64,000 bases of DNA, from the NCBI RefSeq assembly GCF_023130475.1, contig NZ_JAKHEX010000011.1:10001-74000 (forward strand), given 5' to 3'. Every line of letters starts with the position of its first letter. The stretch's first letter is position 1. A model generated the notes under the pieces. That model did not search any database and had not been told where the DNA came from. It worked only from the letters and a program-made list of their open reading frames with translations. Of the stretch, positions 47,481 to 56,212 are shown in pieces. Made by a program: the position numbers and the translations under genes. This stretch comes from Aciditerrimonas ferrireducens (GTDB taxonomy: Bacteria; Actinomycetota; Acidimicrobiia; Acidimicrobiales; UBA8190).

Positions 47481-50400
47481 CGGTCCTCCTCCAGGCCCTC
47501 GGCCCACAGGACCGCCCGGCGCAGCGCGCCCCGCGCCTCGTCCGACGCCTGCCACAGGCCCCGCCGGTCGGCCTCCAGGAGCCGTTCGGCGATGGCCCGC
47601 AGGGCCCAGGGGTTCACCCGGCCGAGGAACGCCCGCACCTCGGGGTCGGCCACGTAGGCGGCCGTCACCCGCTCGTACATCCAGTCCTCCACGACGCCGC
47701 TCGTGGCGTCGTAGCCGAACAGGTAGTCGACGGTGGCCGCCATCTCGAAGGCCCCCTTGTAGCCGTGGCCCACCATGGCCTGGATCCACTTCGGGTTCAG
47801 CACCCGGCTACGGACCACCCGGGCGGCCTCTTCGGCCAGGCTCCGCACCCGGGGCCTCGCCGGGTCCGAGGAGTCCCCGAACCAGGCCTTCACCTGCCCG
47901 CCGCGCAGGCTGGCCACCGCGGCGACCATGCCCCCGTGGTCCTGCAGGTAGTCGTCGGAGTCGAAGATGTCGTGCTCCCGGTTGTCCTGGTTCTTCACCG
48001 CCACCTCGACCTCGGCCAGCCGGCGGCGCAGCGCGTCGGGGGCGGCCACCCCCATGGCACCGGGCCGATAGGACCAGCCGCTCCACGAGAGCCAGATCGC
48101 CCCGAGGTCCGCCTGGTCCTTCCAGGTGCCGGCCTCGATGAGCGCCAGGACCCCCGAGCCGTAGCCGCCGGGCTTCGGCCCGAACACCCGGGGTTCCCCC
48201 GCCCGGCCCCGCAGGGGGTTCAGGGCCTCGGGCTCCTCCAAGGCCGCCACCTGGGCCACCGCCTCCTCCAGGAGGCCCAGGGCGTGGGGGAACGCATCCC
48301 GGAAGAACCCCGAGATGCGCAGCGTCACGTCCACCCGGGGACGCCCGAGCTCCGCCACAGGCACGGCCACCACCCCGGTCACCCGGCCCGAGGCCTCGTC
48401 CCAGGTGGGCCGGACCCCGAGCAGCCAGAGGGCCTCGGCCAGGTCGTCCCCGCCGGTCCGCATCGCTGCGGTCCCCCAGACCACGAGGCCCACGTGTCGG
48501 GGGTAGCGGCCCTCCTCGGCCCGGTGCCTCGCCAGGAGGTCCTCGGCGAGCCGCTGGCCGACCTCGAAGGCCAAGGGGCTCGGCACGCTCCGGGGGTCGC
48601 AGCCGTAGAAGTTCCGGCCGGTCGGCAGCACGTGCGCCTGCCCCCGGCTCGGGGCGCCGCTCGGCCCCGGCGGCACGAACCGGCCGGCCAGCGCGCCGAG
48701 GACGGCGTCGACCTCCCCGGTGCTGGCCCGCAGGTCCGGCACCAGGTCGCCGCACACCCAGCCGAGCAGGTCCGAGAGCGCCGCCAGGCCCGCCTCGGCC
48801 CCGGCGGCCGGGATCCCGAGCAGGGCCGCCAGCTCCTCGGGTCCTGGGACCGCCCATCCCCGCTCCTGGCAGGCGGCCAGGACGGCTTGGACCGTGGCCG
48901 CCAGCCGGTCCACGGTCCGGCGCCGGCGGTCCTCGGGGTCCAGCCCGAGCAGCGAGCCGACCAGGGCCCGCAGCGAGGGGTGCCGGCCCTGGGGCAGCCG
49001 GGTGATGGCCGCCACCATGTCGAGCTCCGCCTGGCCCGTCGGGGCCTCGCCCAGGACGTGGAGACCGCCGCGGATCTGGGCGTCCTTCAGCTCGCAGAGG
49101 TAGCCGTCGACGTGGAGCAGCAGGTCGTCGAAGGCCGGGTCCGAGAAGGCCGGCGGCCCGTCGGGGCCCTGCCGCTCGGCGAGGCCGAGGTCCCGGTGGA
49201 TCTCGGCGGCCACCAGGCAGTCCCACACCTTCGCCCGCACCGCCGGCAGCTTCGCCGGGTCCATGACCGCCACCTGGGCGTGCTCGTCGAGCAGGGCCTC
49301 GAGGCGGGCCAGGTCGTCGGTGGCCTCGGCCCGGGTGAGGGGCGGCACCAGGTGGTCCACCACCACGGCGTGGGCCCGCCGCTTCGCCTGGGTGCCCTCA
49401 CCCGGGTCGTTCACCACGAACGGGTACACGAGCGGCAGGCTGCCGAGGGCGGCGTCGGGGCCGCAGGCCGCCGAGAGGCCCACCCCCTTGCCGGGCAGCC
49501 ACTCCAGGGTCCCGTGCTTCCCCAGGTGCACCACGGCGTGCGCCCCGAACCCCTCGGCCAGCCAGCGGTAGAAGGCCAGGTAGTGGTGGGTGGGCGGCAG
49601 GTCCGGGCTGTGGTAGACGGCCACCGGGTCGGCCCCGAAGCCCCGGGGGGGCTGGATGCAGACGAGGACCTGCCCGAGGGCCCGACCGGCGAACACGAAC
49701 CGCCGCGCCCCTGGCGGCCCGACCACCTGCACCGCGCCGGGGGGCGGGCCCCACTGGTCGGTCACCGCCTGGCGGAGCTCGGCCGGCAGGGTGGCGAACC
49801 AGGCGGCGTAGGCGGCCTCGTCGAGGCTGCCCACCGCCCGGGCCACCAGGCGGGGCGAGGGCACCGGCTCCTCGTAGACCAACCCGTCGGCCAGCTCGGC
49901 CATGAGGGCGTCGGGGTCCTCCGGGACCGGGTCGATCCGGTAGCCGGCCTCGGCCATGGCCCGGAGGAGCCGGATCGCCGAGGCCGGGGTGTCGAGGCCG
50001 ACGGCGTTGCCCAGGCGGCTCCGCTTCGTCGGGTAGGCCGAGAGGACCAGCGCCACCCGCCGCTCCTCCGGCGCGAGGTGCCGGAGCCGGGCCAGCCGCA
50101 CCGCTAGCTCCGCGGCCCGCTGGAGCCGGTCGGGGACCGTCCGGTAGGCGGTCAGGGGGGCGCCGAGGAGCGGGTCCTCGGGGTCCACCACCTCCTTGAA
50201 GGAGATCGCCGGGCCGACGATCCGGCCGTCGAGCTCCGGCAAGGCCACCTGCATGGCCACGTCCAGGGGCCCGAGGCCCACGGTGGAGGCCTCCCAGGCG
50301 GCCCGGGGCTGGGTGGCGCAGACCGCCTGGACCACCGGCACCCCGAGGGTGCCGAGCGCCCCGGGGTCCCAGCCCTCCCCGTCCTCCTCGGCCCAGCCGG

Positions 50401-51076
50401 CGGCCAGGGTGGTGGTGAGCACCGCGTCGACCCCGGCCCCGGCCAGCTCGTCGACCGCCGGGACCCGGCCCTCGGCGTCGGGGCGCAGCGAGTAGCAGAA
50501 GACCGCCACCGGCCGGCCCCCGGCCGCCTCGACTGCCTGGCAGAGCTCGTCCACGAACCGGGTGTTGCCGGCCAGCAGCTGGGCCCGGTAGAAGACCACC
50601 CCGATGACCGGGCCGTCCCCCGGCCCGAGGTCCCGGTAGCGGCCGGTCAGGGGGACCGGCGCCGGGGCCGGGACGTCGACCGGTCGGCCGAGGACCCGGG
50701 CCGCCAGGCAGCGCACGAGGCCGGCCAGGTTCGCCGGTCCCCCGGCGGCCAGGTAGGCCGCCGCCTCGGCGACCACCGGGGCGGGCACCGTCGACGCCGC
50801 TTCCAGGGCCGGGTCGGGCTGGGCCTCCCCGCCGAGGGCCACCAGGGCCACCCCCCGGGCCGCTGCCCGCCGGGCCAGCTCGTCGAAGGGCCCCTCCCAC
50901 GCGGCCCGCCCGCCGAGCAGCCGGACCACCACCAGCTCGACCCCCTCGAGGCTCGGCGGCTCGGCCAGCCCGGCCGGGTTCGCCGCCCGGATGGCCGGCA
51001 GGCCCTCGGGCAGGCCCTCGGCGGCGACCCGCAGGGCCACCAGGTCGGTGTCGGCGTTGCTCAGGAACAGGATCAT
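47477..51076 (-). CDS. cobN: cobaltochelatase subunit CobN
   Basis: Large catalytic subunit inserting cobalt into hydrogenobyrinic acid a,c-diamide. The 1199 residues carry the CobN/BchH landmarks HAVVHLGKHGTLEWLPGKGVGLS, PTGRNFYGCDPRSVP, LRISGFFRDAFPHAL, KNQDNREHDIFDSDDYLQDHGGM and GHGYKGAFEMAATVDYLFGYDATSG. Length is close to other actinobacterial CobN proteins. ATG at 51076 overlaps the CobC-CobQ fusion stop as ATGA. It indicates the late-cobalt (aerobic-type) insertion route. Confidence 0.96.
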   Translation of the reverse strand: MILFLSNADTDLVALRVAAEGLPEGLPAIRAANPAGLAEPPSLEGVELVVVRLLGGRAAWEGPFDELARRAAARGVALVALGGEAQPDPALEAASTVPAPVVAEAAAYLAAGGPANLAGLVRCLAARVLGRPVDVPAPAPVPLTGRYRDLGPGDGPVIGVVFYRAQLLAGNTRFVDELCQAVEAAGGRPVAVFCYSLRPDAEGRVPAVDELAGAGVDAVLTTTLAAGWAEEDGEGWDPGALGTLGVPVVQAVCATQPRAAWEASTVGLGPLDVAMQVALPELDGRIVGPAISFKEVVDPEDPLLGAPLTAYRTVPDRLQRAAELAVRLARLRHLAPEERRVALVLSAYPTKRSRLGNAVGLDTPASAIRLLRAMAEAGYRIDPVPEDPDALMAELADGLVYEEPVPSPRLVARAVGSLDEAAYAAWFATLPAELRQAVTDQWGPPPGAVQVVGPPGARRFVFAGRALGQVLVCIQPPRGFGADPVAVYHSPDLPPTHHYLAFYRWLAEGFGAHAVVHLGKHGTLEWLPGKGVGLSAACGPDAALGSLPLVYPFVVNDPGEGTQAKRRAHAVVVDHLVPPLTRAEATDDLARLEALLDEHAQVAVMDPAKLPAVRAKVWDCLVAAEIHRDLGLAERQGPDGPPAFSDPAFDDLLLHVDGYLCELKDAQIRGGLHVLGEAPTGQAELDMVAAITRLPQGRHPSLRALVGSLLGLDPEDRRRRTVDRLAATVQAVLAACQERGWAVPGPEELAALLGIPAAGAEAGLAALSDLLGWVCGDLVPDLRASTGEVDAVLGALAGRFVPPGPSGAPSRGQAHVLPTGRNFYGCDPRSVPSPLAFEVGQRLAEDLLARHRAEEGRYPRHVGLVVWGTAAMRTGGDDLAEALWLLGVRPTWDEASGRVTGVVAVPVAELGRPRVDVTLRISGFFRDAFPHALGLLEEAVAQVAALEEPEALNPLRGRAGEPRVFGPKPGGYGSGVLALIEAGTWKDQADLGAIWLSWSGWSYRPGAMGVAAPDALRRRLAEVEVAVKNQDNREHDIFDSDDYLQDHGGMVAAVASLRGGQVKAWFGDSSDPARPRVRSLAEEAARVVRSRVLNPKWIQAMVGHGYKGAFEMAATVDYLFGYDATSGVVEDWMYERVTAAYVADPEVRAFLGRVNPWALRAIAERLLEADRRGLWQASDEARGALRRAVLWAEGLEEDR

Positions 51077-53649
51077 GCGGGCACTCCCTCGGTCCGGCCT
51101 CGCCGGGGCCCCTTCGCTCCGGCCTCCACGATCGCCGCCAGCTCGTCCAGGTCCAAGTGGGCCTCCAGGGCGTCGGCCAGCCGGTCCAGGCGGCGGCGGC
51201 GGACCGCCTGGTAGGGCTCGGGCGCCGGCTCGTAGGGCCGGCCCCGGCGCCGGGCCACGAAGCCGAGCAGGCCCTGGCGCAGCGCGTCGGCCTCCAGGAG
51301 CCCGTGGAGGGTCGTGCCGAGCACCCCTCCCTCGAGGTCGGCGGCGCCTTCCGGCTGCACCTCGGCGCCAGTTCCCTCGTCGAGGGACGCCAGGGCGATC
51401 CAGGCCTCGGCCCGCTGGCCGCTCGGCTCGTCGAGGGGCCGGACCCGGCCGTGGTGGATCTGGTAGCCCTCGACCGCGAGCGGGCCGCCCAGGGCCTCAG
51501 CGCCAGGGCCGGCCAGGCGGCCCCGGCGCTGACGGGTCAGCTTCGTCGGCTCGAAGACCGTCCGGACCGGCAGCCAGCCCAGGCCCGGCACCCGGCCCGA
51601 GCCGCTCTCCACCTCGTCGTGGATCTCCTGGCCCAGCATCTGGTAGCCCCCGCAGATGCCGAGCACCACCGTCCCGGCCCGCCGAGCCGCGGCCAGCGCC
51701 TCGACCAGGCCCACCTCCCGGAGCCACGCCAGGTCGGCCACCGTGGCCTTCGTGCCGGGCAGCACCACCAGGTCCGGTCGGCCCAGCTCCCCCCCGCGGC
51801 GCACCCAGCGGAGCCGCACCGAGCCCTCCAGGCGCAGCGGGTCCACGTCGGTCAGGTTGGCGGCCCGCGGGAACCGGACCACGCCGACGTCCAGGGCCCC
51901 CGAGCCGCCCGCCGCCTCGGGCAGCGGACCGAGCTCGACGCTCAAGGAGTCCTCGGCGTCGAGGGCCAGCCCCTCCAGCCACGGCAGGACACCGAGGACC
52001 GGCACCCCGGTGCGGGCGGTCAGCTCGGCCAGCCCGGGGGCCAAGAGCCCCGGGTCGCCCCGGAACCGGTTGACCACGAAGCCGGCCACCTGCCGGCCGA
52101 GCGCCGGGGGCACCAGGGTGACCGCCCCGTGCAGGCCGGCGAACACCCCGCCCCGCTCGATGTCCCCCACCACCACGGCCGGCAGGCCGGCCCGAGCGGC
52201 GAGGCCCAGGTTCACGAAGTCCCCGTCCAGGAGGTTGATCTCGGTGGCCGACCCGGCCCCTTCGCAGACCACCACGTCGAACCGGGCCCGCAGGTCCGCC
52301 AGGGCGTCGAGGACGAGGGGGGCGAGCTCTGCCCGGGCCGCCCGGTAGGCCGCAGCGTCGAGCACCGCCCAGGGCCGCCCGAGGACCACCACCTGGCTGG
52401 TCCGCTCCCCGGTGGGCTTGAGGAGGATCGGGTTCATCGCCGCCTCCACCGCCACCCCGGCCGCCTCGGCCTGCACGGCCTGGGCCCGGCCCACCTCGGC
52501 GCCGTCCACGCTCACCGCAGACTGCAGGGCCATGTTCTGGGCCTTGAACGGCGCCACCCTCACCCCCCGCCGGGCCAGCGCCCGGCACAGCCCGGCCACC
52601 ACGGCGCTCTTGCCGGCGTCGCTGCCCGTCCCGACCACCACCAGCCCCCCTCGCCGGGGCGGCCAGCCCCCGAGGCGGCCCCCGACCCGGCCAGCCCGAG
52701 GAGCCCCAAGGCCCTGCCGCCCACCCGCCAGCACCCGGTCCAGCGCGCCGGCCAGCCGCCGCAGGCCGGCCTCGTCGGGCACCGCGACCCGCACCCAGCC
52801 GGGCAGGCCGAAGGACCCGCAGTCCCGCACCACCACCAGGGCTTCGGCCAGCCGGGCCCGCAGGTCGGCCGGGCCCCGGGCCAGCACCCAGTTCGCCTCG
52901 CCCGCCCGGACCTCCAGGCCCCGGGCACGAAGGGCCTCGACCAGGGCGGCCCGGGCCTCGCCGATGGCGGCCCGCCACGCCGGCAGGTCGGCCAGGGCCA
53001 GCAGCTCCGGCAGCACGGCGGCGGCCAGCCCGTTCACCGACCAGGCCGGCCGCCGCGCCCGGACCTCGGCCAGGAGGGCCTCGTCGAAGCTGGCCACGTA
53101 GCCGAGCCGGAGCCCCGGGCACCCGAAGACCTTCGTCAGCGAGCCCAGCACCGTGCTGCCCCGGGCCAGGTCCCCCCGGGTCCACGAGCCGGTGGCCAAG
53201 GGGTAGAAGGCCTCGTCCCACACGGCAGCCTCGGCATCGGCCGGCCACAGCTCCCCCGTCGGGGTCCTCGGGTTCGACCGCCACCGGGGCGCGCCGCGCC
53301 GCACCTCGGCCAGGTGCCGTCGGTAGAGGGAGAAGTCCGGGTCGACCAGGTCGCCGATCGGCCGGCAGGCAGCCACGAGAGCGATGGCCTCGGCACCCCC
53401 GTTCGTGAGCACCACGGCCTCCCGGGGGATCCCGAGAGCCTCCGCCAGGGCTGCCTGGGCGGCCCGCTCGTCGGGGTAGCGCCCGAGGACCCCGGTCTCC
53501 AGCGCCCGGGCGGCCAGGGGCCGGAGGTCGGGACCGAACGGGTTGAGAGACGCCGAGAGGTCCAGGACCGCCGAGGGGGCGACCCCGAGGGCCTCGGCCA
53601 CCGCCGCCCCGTCCCCGCCGTGGGCCCCCGGGGGCGGCACCCGGCTCAC
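51073..53649 (-). CDS. cobQ: fusion of CobC/CobD-type aminotransferase and cobyric acid synthase CobQ
   Basis: One uninterrupted 858-codon frame with two enzymes. Residues 1 to about 310 are a PLP HisC-like domain as in threonine-phosphate decarboxylase: LDLSASLNPFGPD, SNPRTPTGEL and the Schiff-base Lys173 in GSLTKVFGCPGLRLGY; it would make the aminopropanol-phosphate side chain. A Gly/Arg-rich linker (about 308-335) joins CobQ (336-858): VVVGTGSDAGKSAVVAGLCR, PFKAQNMALQS, the GATase Cys666 in VLGICGGYQML and catalytic His782 in GTTLHGLLE, which amidates the corrin ring. GTG at 53649 overlaps the cbiB stop. Separate proteins are the norm. Confidence 0.93.
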   Translation of the reverse strand: MSRVPPPGAHGGDGAAVAEALGVAPSAVLDLSASLNPFGPDLRPLAARALETGVLGRYPDERAAQAALAEALGIPREAVVLTNGGAEAIALVAACRPIGDLVDPDFSLYRRHLAEVRRGAPRWRSNPRTPTGELWPADAEAAVWDEAFYPLATGSWTRGDLARGSTVLGSLTKVFGCPGLRLGYVASFDEALLAEVRARRPAWSVNGLAAAVLPELLALADLPAWRAAIGEARAALVEALRARGLEVRAGEANWVLARGPADLRARLAEALVVVRDCGSFGLPGWVRVAVPDEAGLRRLAGALDRVLAGGRQGLGAPRAGRVGGRLGGWPPRRGGLVVVGTGSDAGKSAVVAGLCRALARRGVRVAPFKAQNMALQSAVSVDGAEVGRAQAVQAEAAGVAVEAAMNPILLKPTGERTSQVVVLGRPWAVLDAAAYRAARAELAPLVLDALADLRARFDVVVCEGAGSATEINLLDGDFVNLGLAARAGLPAVVVGDIERGGVFAGLHGAVTLVPPALGRQVAGFVVNRFRGDPGLLAPGLAELTARTGVPVLGVLPWLEGLALDAEDSLSVELGPLPEAAGGSGALDVGVVRFPRAANLTDVDPLRLEGSVRLRWVRRGGELGRPDLVVLPGTKATVADLAWLREVGLVEALAAARRAGTVVLGICGGYQMLGQEIHDEVESGSGRVPGLGWLPVRTVFEPTKLTRQRRGRLAGPGAEALGGPLAVEGYQIHHGRVRPLDEPSGQRAEAWIALASLDEGTGAEVQPEGAADLEGGVLGTTLHGLLEADALRQGLLGFVARRRGRPYEPAPEPYQAVRRRRLDRLADALEAHLDLDELAAIVEAGAKGPRRGRTEGVPA

Positions 53650-54587
53650 CGGGTCCTCCCGGTCGACAGCCCGGCCAGCCCGAGCAGCCCGGCGAGGAGC
53701 CACCCGACCTGCTGGGAGAGGGCCACGGCCGCCCCGATCGTCGCGGGCGCACAGGGCTGGCCGCTTGGATGGAGCCAGGGACGGGGGTCGAGCCGGCCCC
53801 CGTAGGACACCGGCCCGCCCAGGCGCACCCCCAGGGCCGCGGCGAAGGCCGCCTCGGCCACCCCGGCGTTCGGCGAGGGGTGGGCCCGGGCGTCGAGGGC
53901 CACGGCCCGGCGGATGGCCCCGAGCCGGGTCGGCCGCAAGCAGCCGACCGCCGCCGCGGTGACCCGGGCGGGCAGCCACCCGGCCAGGTCGTCCAAGCGG
54001 GCCGACGCCCAGCCGAAGCGCCAGTACCGGGGGCTGCGGTGCCCGACCATGGCGTCGAGGGTGTTCACCGCCCGGTAGCCGAGCGCCCCCGCGGCTCCCC
54101 CGAGCGCTGCCCAGAGGAGGGGCCCCACGACCGCGTCGACGGTGTTCTCGGCGACCGACTCGCACACCGCCCGGCACAGCGCCTCGTGGCCCAAGGCCTC
54201 GGGGTCCCGGCCGCAGAGGGCCGGCAGGCGCCGGCGGGCCTCGGCCAGGTCCTCCCGCACCAGGGCGGCCTCGACGGCCAGCGCCTCCCGCCGAAGCTGC
54301 CGGGCGGCCACCGCCACCGTGGCCGCCGCCGCGCTGGCCAGCAGCTCGCCGGCCACCTCTCGCCCGAGCTGGCCGGCCCCGACCCCGATGGCCAGCCCGG
54401 CGAGGGCGTAGCCCACCCCCGGCCCGCGGCGGTCCCGCCAGCAGCGGCGTTCCAGGGCCGCCATGGTGCGCCCGAACCCGGCGACCGGGTGGAACGCCGG
54501 CGGGTCGCCCAGGACCTGGTCGAGGACCAGCCCGAGGCTCGCGCCGAGGGCTCGGGCCGCTGGCCCCGGCAGGCGACCGCTCACCAT
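53646..54587 (-). CDS. cbiB: adenosylcobinamide-phosphate synthase CbiB (CobD)
   Basis: Membrane enzyme attaching the aminopropanol (phosphate) arm to adenosylcobyric acid. The 313 residues include DQVLGDPPAFHPVAGFGR at the N-terminus, ESVAENTVDAVVGPLLWAALGG, the YRAVNTLDAMVGHRSPRYWRFGWASARLDDLAGWLPAR signature, and SPNAGVAEAAFAAAL. Several hydrophobic helices indicate an integral membrane protein. Start: ATG at 54587 (7-nt overlap with cobS) or the next codon GTG at 54584 (GTGA overlap). The adjacent fused CobC domain likely provides its substrate. Confidence 0.95.
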   Translation of the reverse strand: MVSGRLPGPAARALGASLGLVLDQVLGDPPAFHPVAGFGRTMAALERRCWRDRRGPGVGYALAGLAIGVGAGQLGREVAGELLASAAAATVAVAARQLRREALAVEAALVREDLAEARRRLPALCGRDPEALGHEALCRAVCESVAENTVDAVVGPLLWAALGGAAGALGYRAVNTLDAMVGHRSPRYWRFGWASARLDDLAGWLPARVTAAAVGCLRPTRLGAIRRAVALDARAHPSPNAGVAEAAFAAALGVRLGGPVSYGGRLDPRPWLHPSGQPCAPATIGAAVALSQQVGWLLAGLLGLAGLSTGRTR

Positions 54588-55342
54588 CGGGCGGCGGCCA
54601 CCACGAGGCCCAGGGTCTCGGCCACCACCCCGGCAGCACCCAGGACGTCCCCCGTCACCCCGCCGAGACGGCGGCGGGCCAGGCCCAGGACCGCCAGCCC
54701 GCCGAGCAGGCCGGCTAGCGCGGCCAGCGGCCCGGCCGGGACCCGCCAGAGGGCCGCCAGGCCGGCCGCCCCGACGCCCCCGAGGCTCGCCGTGGCGAGG
54801 CCCGGGGCTCGCCGGGCTCCGCTCGCCAGCGCCGCCGCCAGGCCCCCGGGCCGGGCCGAGGGCAGCAGGAGCAGGCCGCCGGCCATCACCGACCGGCTGA
54901 GCAGCCAGAGGGCGCAGAGCAGGGGCACCGAGGGCCGCAGGGCGGCCAGCGCCCCGACCCGCAGGCCGAGGACGAGCACGACGAGCACCACCCCGAACGC
55001 CCCGGTGCGCGGCTCGGCCATGACCGCCAGCCGGCGCTCCCGGTCCAGGGGCGGCAGGAGACCGTCGCCGCAGTCCGCCAGGCCGTCCAGGTGCAACAGC
55101 CCGGTCAGGCCGGCGTCGGCCACGACGACCACGAGCGCGGCCAGGGCCGGGGGCCACACCTGGCGGGCCCCGAGCCACAGGGCCCCGAGGACCGCGCCGA
55201 GGGCCGCGCCGACGAGGGGGAACCAGGCCACCATGGTCGGGTCCAGGCTCCCCGCCCCGCCCAGCACGGTCAGCAGGCCCAGGGCCCCTCGGCAACCGGC
55301 CAGGCGTCGCTGGTCCGACAGCCGGGACGGCTCGGCGCTCAC
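54581..55342 (-). CDS. cobS: adenosylcobinamide-GDP ribazoletransferase CobS
   Basis: Joins alpha-ribazole to adenosylcobinamide-GDP, the last assembly step, at the membrane. The 253-residue protein is very hydrophobic with about six helices and has the metal motif HLDGLADCGDGLL and the C-terminal RRRLGGVTGDVLGA. GTG at 55342 overlaps the cobU stop as GTGA. Together with CobU and CbiB it forms the lower-loop assembly set under the riboswitch. Confidence 0.94.
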   Translation of the reverse strand: MSAEPSRLSDQRRLAGCRGALGLLTVLGGAGSLDPTMVAWFPLVGAALGAVLGALWLGARQVWPPALAALVVVVADAGLTGLLHLDGLADCGDGLLPPLDRERRLAVMAEPRTGAFGVVLVVLVLGLRVGALAALRPSVPLLCALWLLSRSVMAGGLLLLPSARPGGLAAALASGARRAPGLATASLGGVGAAGLAALWRVPAGPLAALAGLLGGLAVLGLARRRLGGVTGDVLGAAGVVAETLGLVVAAARW

Positions 55343-56022
55343 GAGGGACCCGCTCCGAGCGGTGCCGAGCCGGGCGCCACGACCAGTGGCGCCGGGGGCA
55401 GCGGCAGCACCCGGCCGGCGACCACGAGGAGCACCTGGTCGGCCATGGCGGCCACTGCCTGGTTCAGGGCCCCCAGCTGGTCGGCGAAGCGCCGGCCGAG
55501 GGCCGTCGGGGGGTGGACGGCCAGGCCGACCTCCTCGCTCACCACCACGCTGGCCCGACCGGAGGCCCCCCGGGCCCGCAGGGCCTCGAGGAGACCGGCG
55601 AGCGCCTCGCCCACTCCCCCGTCAGGACCCGGCCCGTCGGGACCCGGCTCGTCGGGGCCCGCTGCGTGGTCCTCGGCGTCCTCGGCGCCGACGAGCAGCT
55701 CGGCCACGAGGGCGCCGAGGGAGTCGAGCAGGCAGACGTCGGTGGTCTCGGCGAGGGCGGACCGCAGGGCCCGAAGGTCGAGGGGGCCGCCCGGTCCCCG
55801 GCCGAACTCCCTCGTGGTCCAGCCAGCCGGGCGGCGGGCCCGGTGGGCCGCGACCCGGGCCGCCCAGGCGGGATCGGCGCCGTCGGGCGCGGGACCGGTC
55901 GCCAGATAGCACACCCCGACCCCCGACCGCTCGGCGACGGCCGACGCCAGGCCCTCGGCCACCCGGGACTTCCCCGACCGGGTCCCACCGAGGACCAGCG
56001 TGGTCCCTCGTTCGAGTTCCAT
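55339..56022 (-). CDS. cobU: adenosylcobinamide kinase / guanylyltransferase CobU (CobP)
   Basis: Phosphorylates and guanylylates adenosylcobinamide. The 227-residue protein begins with the P-loop LVLGGTRSGKSRVAEGLA, then VCYLATGPAPD, CLLDSLGALVAELL and VVVSEEVGLAVHPPTALGRRFADQLGALNQAVAAMAD, all family blocks. An acidic Gly/Asp/Pro insert (about 133-150) is unusual but lies in a variable loop. ATG at 56022 with GAGGA about 7 nt upstream. It is the first gene below the cobalamin riboswitch. Confidence 0.95.
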   Translation of the reverse strand: MELERGTTLVLGGTRSGKSRVAEGLASAVAERSGVGVCYLATGPAPDGADPAWAARVAAHRARRPAGWTTREFGRGPGGPLDLRALRSALAETTDVCLLDSLGALVAELLVGAEDAEDHAAGPDEPGPDGPGPDGGVGEALAGLLEALRARGASGRASVVVSEEVGLAVHPPTALGRRFADQLGALNQAVAAMADQVLLVVAGRVLPLPPAPLVVAPGSAPLGAGPS

Positions 56023-56063
56023 GGCACGTCCTCGCGTCGTCCCGGCCCGCCGCTCGACGGGCC

Positions 56064-56200
56064 GTCGGCAGGTCTCCTGGCTCCCGGATCGCCGCTCCCC
56101 TCGGCCTTCCCGCCCTCCTCGGGCCGTGGCCGTCCGTGAGGTTCGCTCCCCGGTCACAGTTGCGGGACAGCCCCGGACTCCCACCGGGTTCCCTGCGCGA
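56064..56200 (-). ncRNA. cobalamin (B12) riboswitch upstream of cobU
   Basis: Read on the minus strand, the region holds the conserved core CCCGCAACTGTGA (near 56170-56154), the preceding GGGAGTCCGGGGCTG, and the terminal B12 box AGCCAGGAGACCTGCCGAC (to 56064), in the right order and spacing for an AdoCbl aptamer. Just downstream a hairpin (56063-56044, GGCCCG/CGGGCC) precedes the GAGGA ribosome-binding site of cobU, so the switch may work at translation. No T-tract terminator is seen. It should repress cobU-cobS-cbiB-cobQ-cobN-chelatase when B12 is abundant. Confidence 0.93.
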
Positions 56201-56206
56201 GCGGCG

Positions 56207-56212
56207 ATGCTA
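56207..56212 (-). promoter_or_regulatory. -10 hexamer for the riboswitch transcript
   Basis: TAGCAT on the minus strand, ending about 7 nt before the expected 5' end of the aptamer. Its first three bases are also the TAG stop codon of the preceding lipoprotein gene, so promoter and stop overlap. No convincing -35 was found. Placement is by analogy to other TANNNT elements in the window. Confidence 0.4.

Noticed and set aside
47450-50107. 885-codon plus-strand frame opposite cobN
   Set aside because: Antisense shadow of a conserved 1199-residue CobN; no start context or recognisable motif.
51073-53649. Two separate genes, cobC and cobQ, with a missed stop
   Set aside because: No stop codon occurs in the linker and the frame is continuous through both domains; without contrary reads the fusion stands.
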